From Branchiostoma lanceolatum (lineage: Eukaryota; Chordata; Leptocardii; Amphioxiformes; Branchiostomatidae): a stretch of DNA of 64,000 nt. Under the pieces are notes generated by a model. The model had not been told where the DNA came from and made no database searches. It saw only the letters and a list, made by a program, of their open reading frames with translations. A program made the translations under genes and the position numbers. Positions within the stretch are counted from its first letter, which is position 1. Every line of letters begins with the position of its first letter. Below are positions 21,186-31,968 of this stretch, piece after piece. The stretch is taken from assembly GCF_035083965.1 (NCBI RefSeq), contig NC_089722.1:36689958-36753957 (forward strand). The letters are read 5' to 3'.

Positions 21186-21785
21186 ATCTACAGACTGGTG
21201 GGGGCATGACAGGAAGTTAACTTGATTTGGGATTGTCATTTCAGTTCTAGGTTCAACCTAGAAATGTACCATCCCCTCTGTCTACCTGAAGCATTATCAG
21301 CTGAGAGAATCACGATCTCTTGACAGATGGCAAGGTGCTGAGTCCATTTTGATGACACCCTGAGTTTTGTTGCTGGTAAGGGGTCGAGACATCTCGAGAG
21401 CAACGACTACTTCTGCACACAGCGCTCCAGCCTGTTTCTACGCTATATACACCCGAATGTATGACTAATTCAGTTACTGTGGCTATGTCGATTGCCGGGA
21501 TTACATTCGAAGAAACCGCAAAGTTCAGTGCTCCAGAGATCAGGGATTTCCCTGGTTCTGTCAGCTCACAACTACTCAGGCTCTCCAACCACCTGCCTTC
21601 CTTCCTGGCCCTGTGCCATATCTTAGTTCGGGACTCCAAGATATGACACAAGGCAAATTATGTCCTGGTCTAGGTTTCCCGACAACCACCAACCAGTCTA
21701 CATAAACAGAAAGGACAACAGATTGTAGAAGAACCCAAGCAGTCATAAACTAACAGAACCAGGAAAGTCCCCGTTCTCTGAAACA

Positions 21786-22067
21786 ATGAACTTCACAGCC
21801 ACCCCGAATACAATCTCAGCCACCGACACAGTCACAGAAACCAAAAGAGCCTCACACCGAGCATATACACCACAGAAACGGGCTAAAGCCCTGCGTGAAA
21901 AAGCAGCCACCACTCACAAAATGCCCTCACCCCCTACCAGCAATATCACTCGGGATGTCAACCAAACACACATCAAGCACCCTATCATCAACCAAGAGAT
22001 TGTGATCATCCCTGCCGACAATGCCTCTGGTACACAAAGGGAACCGTACGTTCAATTAAAGCTATAA
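21786..22067 (+). pseudogene. Penelope-like RT N-terminal remnant, copy B
   Basis: Ninety-three codons: MNFTATPNTISATDTVTETK, RAKALREKAATTHKMPSPPT, then INQEIVIIPADNASGTQ. The EIVIIPADN string corresponds to the conserved IVILPADKG-type motif upstream of the RT fingers in Penelope-like elements, with the usual lysine-glycine changed. The frame ends soon after and no RT core is present. Its sister at 8447-8665 is frameshifted before this motif. Both were present before the segmental duplication. Confidence 0.5.
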
Positions 22068-22178
22068 ATGGAACATCACAAATCATTAACTTCCTACCAC
22101 GCCAATGACATTAGTCAGTCCCAACCCAAGTCTTTGAAAACATCTATCTTATTCCCATAATGATTACTCATGAATCAC

Positions 22179-22379
22179 TTAACAATGCCATGTCCTCTTG
22201 CAGGGCGTACACACGAGCACCGGTCTTCCTGGACGTCACCGTAGAGATGGCGCACTCGTTGGACAGCCTCTCACCCAGAATAAGTCCCACCATGAACATC
22301 GGTGTAGCTGATTCGGGCTTGATGGCATCAATACGGTCCTGGAAGCTGCTGAGAGATGTCAGCCTCCTTTGTTTTGTAG
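22179..22379 (-). CDS. Internal exon of unrecognised gene, copy B
   Basis: Minus-strand acceptor TTTCTTGCAG precedes 22379; the exon is open to 22179 where GTGATT serves as donor. It encodes RRLTSLSSFQDRIDAIKPES, TPMFMVGLILGER, then LSNECAISTVTSRKTGARVY. Differences from copy A (8807-9012) are mostly substitutions and whole-codon indels, so both copies have been held open since duplication. The domain is not recognised. A conserved TPMFMVGLILGER core suggests a buried hydrophobic segment, but nothing identifies a fold. Confidence 0.5.
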
Positions 22380-23026
22380 CTGCAAGAAAGTAAAATAATC
22401 AATTAGGATGAGGCATATTAACATTAGCTAGCAAGCAAGCAAGCAGAGTAACATCTTTTGCGGTGCGAAACAAATGACGATTGAATATCCTGAAGTTAGC
22501 GAGTTCAATTCTCGACCTTGCTGTCTGTGTCATATTTAACAAAAGAACACACCCGTTACGGTTCTCGTGGATAAGCCGGTAGATTCGCTTGACACATCCT
22601 TGGCTTGGTGATGTACTGGATGCTGTCACATGGCGCCTTTAGGGATGGTGGCGCCCCAGAGTAGCACGTACGTCTAGACATTTCTGCGACATCGGAAGAA
22701 GAAACAGACATGCATAAGCTGACAAAAAACAACAAGACTTTACTAGCATTAAAGCATTGTTCAGGTCCAGAAATTGACATTTTTGGTTATCTTGAAATTG
22801 CCAGCACAAAGGACTAAATCACCCGACATAATTTTCTGTGACATTGCATATTGGCGGAAGAATCAGAAATGCATAATATAAGCTGGTCGTGATTTTCAAA
22901 TCCTACATACAATTCACAATCAGATAACCAAGTGAAAGAACAAGACTTCTCTAGTGTTAAAGCATTGTTCACATCCAGAAATCAAAACAGTCTGTAACTT
23001 GCCAACACAAAGGAATAAAATTTCAC

Positions 23027-23100
23027 CTTTCCGTAAACGCCGCATGTCATCGAAGATGGCCTCGGTGTCACGTCTTGGACCACAGGCCCCGGAAACCTTC
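23027..23100 (-). CDS. Possible exon, copy B
   Basis: Minus-strand frame KVSGACGPRRDTEAIFDDMR then RLRK before donor GTGAAA. Partly homologous to 20299-20375 but offset by a 2-bp difference in its first half, so at least one copy has changed frame locally. Weak call. Confidence 0.25.
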
Positions 23101-23554
23101 TTTTAGGGTTTGCTACGAAGCTCCCGTTGCGGTCAGACGCTTGATAACCGGGGACGCTGAATCCCAGGTCACTGCCGTGTCCAACATGTCGGCTGACGGC
23201 AGCAAAAACCGTAAAGTCTTGTCCTGCTGATAGCTAGGGCTGAAGTGACGGCCACGTGAAAGCCTTCTGCACACGGCATGCGGAAAAATACTGCTCTGTG
23301 ATTCGTCCAAGAAGAGAATTCCGGGTTACCATTGGTAACAAGAATGCACGTGTTCCCTATTGGTTGATGAGAATGAACTCATCATGCAGTCTGTCACTCA
23401 TTGGTTATCTACACTGATGAAATTAATCAAAGCAACGCGATGGGTAAAAACAATGCTTTCTTCATGCGACGATTACACATTATGTAGTCATCGATTCTTT
23501 ATTGAGACTCTCTTTATTGAGACTAAATCCCCTGGCAAAATATTTCCCCTAATT

Positions 23555-24706
23555 ACCCTCGCCGAGAAGGTTATGCAGAGGGTAGCGTTTGTGTGTGTGT
23601 GTGTGTTTGTGGGTTTGTTATTAACGTACAGCATAACTCGAGAAGGCTTGTATGGATTGTCTTGATATTTGGTTGGTGGGTAGGTCTTGATGAGACTTGG
23701 AAATGATTAGATTTTGGGTCCCCTACCGGCTTGATACGGTACTGCAGCGGAACTTCCTGTTTTGATATATCGTGTTCTGGACAAGCTATGGAACTAATTT
23801 TTGAGTGGTAGATAGCTCTTTGGACAGAGAGTAAGTGGTATAGGTTTTGGCCACCTAGCAACTTTTTTGGAACTGCAGGAGCAGGTTTTGTTTCAGACTT
23901 TGAAAGGGAATAACTCAAGAAGGGCTTGATGGATGGTCATGATTTTTGATTAGTAGATAACTTTAATGATGATGTACATGATAAGATACTTATTATGCAA
24001 ATCAGCATCTAATTTGCATAATTAATGAGGAAAGTTTATACAGCCGCCAAATTCCGTGATAGGACTCTCAAACATGTAACAAATGTAACTGAGGAAGCGA
24101 GAAATATTAATAGATATCAACTATGCAAATGAGGACCTCATTTGCATAATTAATGAGAAAATACTAGAACTCAAGATGGGCTTGATGGATGTTCATGATT
24201 TTTGGTATATAGATAGCTTAGGTGATACTTTGTATGATTAGACGATAATCATGCAAATCAGATTCTAATTTGCATAATTAATGAGACAATTTTAAAAAAC
24301 CGCTGTGTTCCATGATCTGACTATTCAAATATGTGACATTTGTAACTGAGGAAGAGAGGAATGTTAATAGATAGAAAACATGCAATTGTAGGCCTAATTT
24401 GCATAATTAATGAGAAAGGACTATAATTCCATACAGGTAAATGATGGCAATTTCATACTTGTGGCATTTGGAAGTTATGTGAATGTGAACATCGCTGAAT
24501 CAAATTATGCTAATAAGGGCCTTATTTGCATAATTGATTATATATGGTCGCATAACCTTTTTTAAGCTCATACTTTGGACGACTTCTGTTATTTGGGTGA
24601 AGACGATCAACTGGTATGATTTATAATTGATGAGAAACACTCCTTATACGTCAGTCATAAAGGTTAAAATCATTTGGCGAAGGTACAAGGTCGTGGAACT
24701 CTAGTT
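23555..24706. mobile_element. Non-autonomous element ACCTTCGCC-type, copy 2
   Basis: Collinear with 6036-7190 throughout. Starts at ACCCTCGCCGAGAAGGTTAT and ends GGCGAAGGTACAAGGTCGTG then GAACTCTAG. Eight ATTTGCAT/ATGCAAAT octamers are visible, in the same places as in copy 1. No coding capacity. Confidence 0.75.
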
Positions 24707-24759
24707 TATTAGTATTATGGGGTAGGCCGAATGCTCTCTCTTCGCAGCCAAGGGCTGAA

Positions 24760-25185
24760 TTGTGAGGAGCGCACATTTGGCGGGGCTAGATCGCAAGGGT
24801 CTGTACTCTGTAGCGACTGCCATGCGGCTCGCAGGTGACCTCAATACGACAATTGCCTCATGTGCGGCCATAGAACTGTCGGTTTTGAAGCACTCACACC
24901 GGGAAGGACCCCTACTCTTTTCGATAAGTGCGGTGGGTTCTTAAACGCGCTCGGGGTGTGGCTCTCCTCAAACACGGGACCTCCATTTAACCTCCTATCC
25001 GAGGGACGTCCCTAACCGAAGCTAGGTACTCATTTACACCTGAGTGAAGTGAGGAAAGCCGTGTCAAGTGCCTTTCCTAAGGGCACAGCGTCAACGGGAC
25101 AAATCAGAGAAATCCCGGATTCGAACTCAGTATCTCTGGGTTCTGGGGCCAAACTCCCTGCCACTACGCCACCTCGACGCCACCC
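24760..25185 (-). mobile_element. tRNA-derived SINE (extended)
   Basis: Minus-strand head with GGCGTCGAGGTGGCGTAGTG, then GGGAGTTTGGCCCCAGAACC and GAGTTCGAATCC. The body matches 20640-20975, and the distal part (CGTATTGAGGTCACCTGCGA) matches the tail of the SINE at 28437-28682, so this copy links the two variants. Confidence 0.7.
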
Positions 25186-25189
25186 AAGG

Positions 25190-25794
25190 AGACTTATAAT
25201 TAGGGCTGTGCAAGGAGAAAACTAGGCACTCATATAGCGTTTTCTAATAAGAAAACTCCACTTGAGCAGCCTCAGTCCCCGCACACAGCCTCGAGTCGAC
25301 TCCTGTAACTTGTGTGTTAATTGGTCCTTATTCTTAGAGGGCGGTTCTAAGGCTGCGATTGACATTCTAGGCCAGTGTCAAGTTACGTATGAAACTTGCT
25401 GTTACGGGTGCAGGATTTCGTTCTGTTATGTCGCTGCACGCAATCATCTTTCATTGCTTTGTATAAAGGAGAGTCATGACTAAGGATCATACTTATGCCG
25501 TTATTTAGTGCTCATGAGAACTTTTGAAATACATATTGACATGTGGAAATGACCCATAGTGGACGATAAATGGTAACGCTACGTTAGGTGTCGATGTTGC
25601 AGTGTGAAGGATGCGGTCTCAAACGTATTCGAGTTTGGGATGCATTATTGTCACGCTACAGCAGCGACACCTAGCCGCTGTGAGAGGTATTGCCAGGAAC
25701 TTGACAGACGGCCACCAAAACGTCGTCAGGTGATTAGGTACTTGATGTGTACAAAGATCCTAGTTGACCAATAATGTCATTATCAAAGCAGAGG
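25190..25794. other. No gene recognised
   Basis: A 73-codon plus frame (25262-25483) has no recognised feature. Nothing else seen. Confidence 0.4.
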
Positions 25795-26290
25795 TTTCAA
25801 TGGTGGGGGGTACCGGCATCCTACAGTAGTGCAGCAGAACTTCCGGTTTTGATATCTCGTGCTCAGGACATGCCATGGTCACGATTTTTAGGCGGTAGAT
25901 AGCTCTCGGGCTTTGGAAGAAGCCAAATAAGTCGGTGGTTAAAGCAGAGATGTTTATAATAAGATGTGTAGTATGCAGATAAGGACTTCATTTGCATAAT
26001 TGATTGGGCAATTCTTCAATTCTATTGATTCCTATAACTGGACTTCCATAAATGGAACTAATGTATTTCATGGCAGGTGGAACATAAAAACATGCAATTG
26101 AGGAACTTTGCATGATTGATACAGAATGGAAAACCGTTTGATGATAGATAATGAGAATTTTATGACTTGTGAAAGTAACTTGAAGGTGAAAATCACCATG
26201 CATAAGTTACGTTAATGTTAACTCATTCACATAACATTTAGAACCTCCAAAAATATTCCATGGAGGTTTGGTTGCCGAACTCTAGTTCAC
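25795..26290. repeat. Diverged fragment of the ACCTTCGCC-type element
   Basis: Shares CTTCCGGTTTTGATATCTCG, GGTAGATAGCTCT and TTCATTTGCATAATTGATT with 6200-7010, and ends with GAACTCTAGTT like the two longer copies. Internally deleted. Confidence 0.6.
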
Positions 26291-27085
26291 AAATGAAAAC
26301 CAGACATGTCCATATCGACAATTTCACTTTTATTAATAGCATGATATCAATAAGCAGCAAGCCGACTAATCGATAATGTTAACATATTCTTGATAACACC
26401 ATTTCGTTACATGTTATTTTGACATCCCTAGTACCAGTTTATTCTTCAGTATCTCCTTATCTTAATAGTTGGTAGTGCGGAGAGTTCACTCGCCTCATGA
26501 CAGACAAAATGGTGTTCAGATGTATTTTCTGCTATCGAAATTCTCAAGGCTAGCTTCAGTAAAAGTTCAATATAACCAAAATAATCCAATTTCTTATATC
26601 ATATTATTATCTCTACAACTGCACACCAGGTAGATGTAGAAACGCTGAAAATACCACAAAAGTACGAGGAAAATAACCTCCACCGATTCATCTACTTGGA
26701 GATTAGCGAAAACCTAATAGTATAATAAAGGTTTCCATCTATGTAAACATTACTTGTTGGCAAGACCCAAGCCCGGGGTCATGCCAAGTTTCTGCACTAC
26801 CAAATTTTTGAAAAGTTAGAGTTAGGGTCAGCGTTAACGTTAATGATGAACGTATAGGGATAGAGTTATACGTTAAAAACAGAAAAAGCACAGGGTAACT
26901 GGAACCTAAATCCACTTTTTCGGAGGTCTGATCCCTACAAAGTATCGATAAACTGTCTATATCAACCCCTTGAAGTGCCGGGGTAAATACTTAACAGGAG
27001 CATAAATCAGGCTTGACACCGGCCCAAGCTACACACAGGTTGTTGACATGTCCCCCGCTGCGATGCCCAGCGCCCGAGGCAAGAT
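26291..27085. other. Intergenic, no gene recognised
   Basis: AT-rich sequence downstream of the small gene ending at 27087. No repeat or open frame of note. Confidence 0.4.
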
Positions 27086-27086
27086 G

Positions 27087-27728
27087 TCAGGCCGCCTGCT
27101 TTATGCCGTCGCCGGTACGTGTTGGTGACTTCCCCCGAGCTGTCGCATGAAGCGTCTTCTTCATGGCTATTTATTTGGACAGCAACAAAGAAAATGTGAG
27201 GACACAATCATAGCCTGTACGGTCGTGATAACAGTTCTAGGTGTTTAAAGACACAAAACGGAGCAAAAAATCAAGAAAAAAAGGTAGTATTATGCAGCCC
27301 CCCTCTCACTAGACCCGCGACACGTTGGCGACATTGCCGCGACCCAGAGATTTGACACCGCGCTAAACGAATTTCATCGATAAGAAAACGAATCTTGTTA
27401 CGCTTCCTGTAATTTTTTTTTGTCTTTTTAGTCATACTTGTACGTTTTGCATGGTATCTCCATTGTAAAGTGAAGGTTAACTCAAATTCAATCTAGAACG
27501 CAGCGAGGTCGCCAAAGTGTTGCGGGTCCAGTGCGGTTGCCATGAATACTAAAGAAATACAAAATGAAGTAAACATATACCTTCCAGTGCGGACTGAAAA
27601 CGTTCTGAAATCGGCCTGTTGGATGAACTCCCCTCCTGCTTGTTGTACCCACAGTCGACTCCCACACCGCCGGAGTACACACGGATTCTCCCGTCCAGGA
27701 TAACTACTGATCCCGTGTTGAACACCAT
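27087..27728 (-). CDS. Small two-exon gene, MVFN family, copy 1 (75 aa)
   Basis: Exon 1 runs from ATG at 27728 to 27581 (donor GTATATG, phase 1); exon 2 from 27166 (after acceptor AAATAAATAG) to the TGA at 27087-27089. The product starts MVFNTGSVVILDGRIRVYSG and ends KSPTRTGDGIKQAA. It is paralogous to the gene at 34861-35751: same MVFN start, similar length, one intron at the same place and phase, and a second exon beginning with a short basic helix (AMKKTLHATARG here, DIWKSLKEACLN there). The intron holds an inverted-repeat element (27297-27535). No signal peptide, membrane span or known domain; function unknown. A possible 5' non-coding exon with donor GTAATG lies at about 27950-28090. Confidence 0.55.
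27297..27535. mobile_element. MITE, CCCCTCTCACTGGACCCGC family
   Basis: Starts CCCCCTCTCACTAGACCCGC, ends near GCGGGTCCAGTGC, with the family core ACGAATTTCATCGATAAG and TGTCTTTTTAGTCATACTTG. It lies in the intron of the small gene. Compare 41313-41556, the best-preserved copy. Confidence 0.65.
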
Positions 27729-27799
27729 TCTGGTCTTGTGGTAAAAAAGAAAATTACAACTGAAGTCAGAAAAAAACATTCGCCGTAAATCACGCAAGC

Positions 27800-27925
27800 A
27801 AACACGCACGCACACACACACACAGACGCGCACAAACAGACAGACACACACGCGCGGACACACTGGCAGACATTAGGAAACTAGCACGAGTGTGTGTGTG
27901 TATTTGTGTGTGTGTGAAAAAGAGA
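27800..27925. repeat. CA/TG microsatellite pair
   Basis: (CACG)n and (CA)n near 27800-27860 and (GT)n near 27890-27915, in the 5' intron region of the small gene. Confidence 0.8.
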
Positions 27926-28090
27926 ACGTTTAAATCAACATTACCTGTTTTTATCTTCCAATCCTTGAATCCAGCTGAACTGTGATAGGAATATTCCCTC
28001 GACACTCCAATATCTTCCTCCTTTGGAAAAACTTCAAGAGCCAAATCTGAGCTGACTGCTTTGAAAACGACTGACTCTGAACTGGCTCAC

Positions 28091-28436
28091 GCTAAATGGC
28101 AGCACACGGTGTTAAAATCTGCAGACTCATTCTATATGGAGAGATAATTGGTTTCCCGGAATTTCACGAATGACCGCTCCTGAACAATCGGGAGGGTAGA
28201 CAACAGGTAGAATATCTAGGTCACCCCGGGTTATTCCAAACGTCCCTGACATTACAGAAAAGCACGTGATTTGAATAACTTAAAAAGACCCCGACTTGTT
28301 GTCAGTGGGGGGGATCGGTACAAAATGTAAGAATGTTTTTTTTTTCTTATTGGTCAGAAGTTACCCGCAATTGCAGCCTTTCTAGCGCTGAATTGATGCA
28401 GGTTTAACAGGTTTCACATAATACACAACATGTACA
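28091..28436. other. Upstream region of MVFN gene copy 1
   Basis: The part at 28130-28215 (ATATGGAGAGATAATTGGTT, CAACAGGTAGAATATCTAGG) is duplicated at 31845-31910 upstream of the second MVFN copy, so the tandem duplication included upstream DNA. No gene. Confidence 0.5.
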
Positions 28437-28682
28437 AATCTTATCCACACTTGCATTATGTGGAATTGTCGCAAGGGTCTGGGCGGCTGCCATTCGGCGC
28501 CACCAGGTGACCTCAATACGACCTTCCCCAACCGAAGTCAGGTACCCATTTACACCTGGGTGGAGTGAGGAAAGTCGTGTGAAGTGCCTTCCCAAGGTCA
28601 CAAGATCGGTGACATGACAGGATTCGAACTCGGGACCTCTTGGTTCTGAGCCGAACGCTCTGCCGTTGCGCCACACGACCCA
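28437..28682 (-). mobile_element. tRNA-derived SINE, well preserved
   Basis: On the minus strand: GGTTGGGTCGTGTGGCGCAA then CGGCAGAGCGTTCGGCTCAG, GAGTTCGAATCC (B box), TTGGGAAGGCACTTCACACG, TGTAAATGGGTACCTGACTT and a tail with CCCAGACCCTTGCGACAATT. The cleanest member in the window; A and B boxes appear intact. Confidence 0.75.
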
Positions 28683-28734
28683 ACCTAATGTATGTTCAAA
28701 ACAGCTATTACATGTCACTTACCTCCCCCCTCCC

Positions 28735-28845
28735 TCTGTAAGTGTGACCCAACGCTGCCCTGGTGACAACAGGCTGATTGCCGATGTCACAGCGGAGACG
28801 GTCGAACACTTCTTACTTCACTGCCCTCTCTACGCAGTGGCAAAA
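28735..28845 (+). pseudogene. LINE 3' coding fragment
   Basis: The frame ADVTAETVEHFLLHCPLYA matches the short C-terminal Cys/His motif of many LINE ORF2 proteins (TxEHFLLHCPLY). It is cut on both sides by the SINE and a (GT)n run. Confidence 0.5.
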
Positions 28846-28849
28846 TACT

Positions 28850-29230
28850 TGTGTATGTGTTTGTTTGTGTGTGTTTGTGTGTGTGTCCGTCTGTCTGCCT
28901 GTGTCTGTGTTTGTGTCTGCAGATATTTGCCGTAAGCATATTTTAGAACCTTTGAATACATTTTAATGGCATTTCGTAAGTGGATAGATGTTTGGAAGAT
29001 GAAGGTCAATGTCGATTTTTGCCCCCCCCCCCCCAGGTGTGTGTCGTTGGTACTGCAGCAGATCTTCCGGTTTTTGTATCTGCCTTCCTGGACATGCTAT
29101 TTTGTTGTTATCTCATAGTTTGGGTGTGTTTGTGTTACCGGATTTTTTTAAGTCAGCATAACTCAAGAACCTCTTGATGGATTACAAGAATATTTGATAT
29201 GTGGGTAGGTGTTGTAAAGTAGGATAAACA
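28850..29230. repeat. (GT)n run and modular repeat fragment
   Basis: GT-rich microsatellite at 28850-28925, a C-run at 29020-29033, then modules GGTACTGCAGCAGATCTTCC and CTCAAGAACCTCTTGATGGA shared with the repeats at 5-7 kb. Confidence 0.55.
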
Positions 29231-30837
29231 TCTCACTAATAGAAAACTGACATCAAGTGTTACAATGCTGTTGTATGTGTCAGATTTATCCAGGTGAAAA
29301 TAGGCCCTGACTTCAGTTGGGGAGGTAAAAGACGGTTGAAGAGAGGCATGGGCTCCGCCTTCCAAGACCATTACCAAGACACAGTAGATATTGACCAACT
29401 GTCCCTATGGCCTCAAAAATACTATTGGACCTTGCCCTTTATATGCCGCAACTGTGAGCCTCCTTCAACAAATAAGATGTGGATCATTAGATCTAAAAAG
29501 ATATATTTAGTCATGTCAAGTATACATCTAGCCTGTGTTTACACAAGCTCTCGACCGGATGTTACTGACCCCCAGTTACAGGACCGGCTGGCCACTAGGA
29601 GCGCGATTCGTCAGGCTAAGTATACATCCATTGATGAAACGTACTAACGAATGTAGTTGAGGAAAAACATTGAACTTGACAAAGCTCAGCTGACCCATTT
29701 CTTCACATATCATACGTAATACGACCGATAAAACCATGGTTTCAAAAGTTTGTTTTTTACTTGAGCTAGATGTATTTTCATATTCTTTGCATTGTGGGTA
29801 GTTCTGACAATCTGTACTAGGCCCATTTGGACATAAACCAAACATTCATTCACTTAGCATGCAATATGGACCTATTCAAATTTATCATACGCTTAAACAT
29901 TCGACCAATCTGCTCTGACATGTTTGTCTTACAACAAAGCGGGGAGAATACACAAGAAGCCTCCATTGCCCATATGTTAATCGCCATAACACACCCGTGA
30001 TCATCATTCCTCCCATTATGTAGAGGATAACACACCCGTGATGATCATTCCTCCCATTATGTAGAGGGGGAGGTTATCTTTTTGTTAACAATCGTTTAAT
30101 GTTTATTTGTTCCCAAAAATGCTTACTATCTTAATAGAATAAATCAAATCTTTTGTAAGCATATGACAAAATAGAATAAACCATTTCAATACAAGTCAAA
30201 TCTAAACGGGCGGAACTGTAAGTGGAGCCGCCCACAGCATTGTCAGAAGGACATCCAGCAGGGAGGACTGATGATAACAGATAATAGATTTGAAAAAGAT
30301 TTGACATGCCAATATTGCAATGTTATTAAATATTATCTATGAAAATGTTGGTTGTCAAATTGAAATATATCATCTTCTCTTGAAATAGGACAAATGTAAA
30401 TTCTGAAATGCATTGTTGATAGTATAAGAGCATATGCGCTATACAGGAATTGTCTATTCTAAGTCTTATATTGGTTTGGATGGGCTATATGATAATAACG
30501 TTAATGATCGGCCTCTTCCTCGATGTATACCGTGTCATAACGCCTTGCCATGTGGTATAACCACCGAATAAAACCACCGAGTGAGCGAAGCGAACCATAT
30601 ATACCTGTGGGCGGGTCATTAACCCTTAATTTGTAAACGCTTTTTTTTTCAAAATCTCTCCTGTGGAGAAAAAATTCCCTCTGTTTTAATGGAACAAAAG
30701 TGTTAAAGAACTCCTCCCCGGCCCAAAAAAGCGTACACCATTAGAACTAGACTTAGAAAGACAGAAAGGGTCGCAAAATTCTATGAAATAAACCCCACCA
30801 TATCCGTATGCTTCATATCTCCGTGGACCTGAGGCAT
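29231..30837. other. Intergenic, with 41-bp tandem duplication
   Basis: No gene is supported. The 41-bp unit ATAACACACCCGTGAT..CATTATGTAGAGG is repeated at 29986-30026 and 30027-30067 with one or two mismatches. A 117-codon plus frame (29294-29647) shows no recognised domain. Confidence 0.5.
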
Positions 30838-31010
30838 GTATGCGACCTCGTTGCGACCGGCGGGCGATTCGACAGAACTAGAACGTTCAAGGAACTTGCG
30901 TTTTGTTGACTTTTGTATGTTTTGCATGATATTCCCATCATAAAGTATAGGATAACAACACAATTCCAATTCAAGACGCAGCGAGGTCGCCAACGTGCCG
31001 TGAAATAGGG
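30838..31010. mobile_element. MITE, CCCCTCTCACTGG family (partial)
   Basis: Core TATGTTTTGCATGATATTCC and GACGCAGCGAGGTCGCCAAC match the family; the outer tips are lost. Confidence 0.5.
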
Positions 31011-31063
31011 GCTACAATGTATCCACTGTCCACGTGAAAGACCGGTCGGTACGGCCCCTGCCG

Positions 31064-31382
31064 CTATGCCAACTCAAGCTGTCCCGTAACCTGCTTTACG
31101 TGGTCGCCGGCAGGTAGCTGTGAAGGTGACCTCTCCCAAACTGTCTCATGCAACGTCTTTCTGAAAGCTTTTTTAGAGAGACAGACAAGAAAAAAACAAC
31201 TAGAATCTGCTGACATGGTAGGCAGTATTGGTCTTCAAATGTGCGGACTGAAAACGTTCAGAAATCGGCCTGTTGGATGAACCCCCCTCCTGCTTGTTTT
31301 ACCCACAGTCGACTCCCAGACCGCCGGAGTACACACGGATTCTCCCGTCCAGGATAACTACTGATCCCGTGTTGAACACCAT
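31064..31382 (-). pseudogene. Small two-exon gene, MVFN family, copy 2 (broken)
   Basis: The first exon (ATG at 31382) is nearly identical to copy 1 at 27581-27728, but the codon after GVDCG is TAA where copy 1 has TAC, and the splice donor is lost (copy 1 GAAGGTATAT; here GAAGACCAAT). The second exon is still open and larger than in copy 1: after acceptor AAAAAAG it runs from 31167 to a TAG at 31064-31066, reading AFRKTLHETVWERSPSQLPA then GDHVKQVTGQLELA. It is exactly 104 bp, the same as in copy 3. The unbroken second exon with a ruined first exon suggests recent loss, or an alternative first exon not seen here. Confidence 0.65.
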
Positions 31383-31563
31383 TCTGGTACTGTGGTTAAC
31401 ATTTGCACATGTTGACCTTATAGCAATTATTGTGACATAAATCAATTTTTGCTGGTTAGACGATTACATTCCTGATCAGGATCACATCGGCAAATCACTT
31501 AAAACATTTGTGGCTAGTTAACTTAAGCCATCGATCTTTAATTGCCTCTTGAGCACTTTTGAA

Positions 31564-31567
31564 ACAT

Positions 31568-31622
<55 letters not shown>
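31564..31622. repeat. (CA)n microsatellite
   Basis: Uninterrupted CA repeat, positioned like the (CA) region upstream of MVFN copy 1. Confidence 0.95.
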
Positions 31623-31627
<5 letters not shown>

Positions 31628-31909
31628 ATATCCTCCTACAGCTGAAGTAGACTACTGAAATAGACAGCTGCGACAGCAGAACACAATGGATGAAGTCGAC
31701 TAGCTGGACTCGGGAGATTACAGTTGTTGCTATCTTGGGAGAATCTTCACGAGGCAAGCCTGGCCTGACTGTTTTTCAAGCAATAGACTTCAAACTGGTT
31801 GATGAAATACTGCAGCGGTGGTAAGATCGGTAGACGCACCTTATATGGAGTGATAATTGGTTTCCGCTCTTGAACAATCGGGAGAGTAGACAACAGGTAG
31901 AATATCTAG

Positions 31910-31968
31910 GTCTGCTCAAGGAGGTTATATAGGTCTGCCCAAGGAGGTTATATAACCTCCTTGGTCTG
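31910..31968. repeat. Direct repeat plus palindrome
   Basis: GGTCTGCTCAAGGAGGTTAT is followed by a near copy, then the perfect palindrome GGAGGTTATATAACCTCC. Could form a hairpin; role unknown. Confidence 0.6.

Larger units (their letters stand above)
21190..23200. repeat. Segmental duplication, copy B (uninterrupted)
   Basis: Collinear with 7845-10020 and then 20299-20440, with several indels. It lacks the CACTA-like insertion. Shared landmarks include GTACCATCCCCTCTGTCTAC, AACAGATTGTAGAAGAACCC and GATAAGCCGGTAGATTCGCT. Confidence 0.75.
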
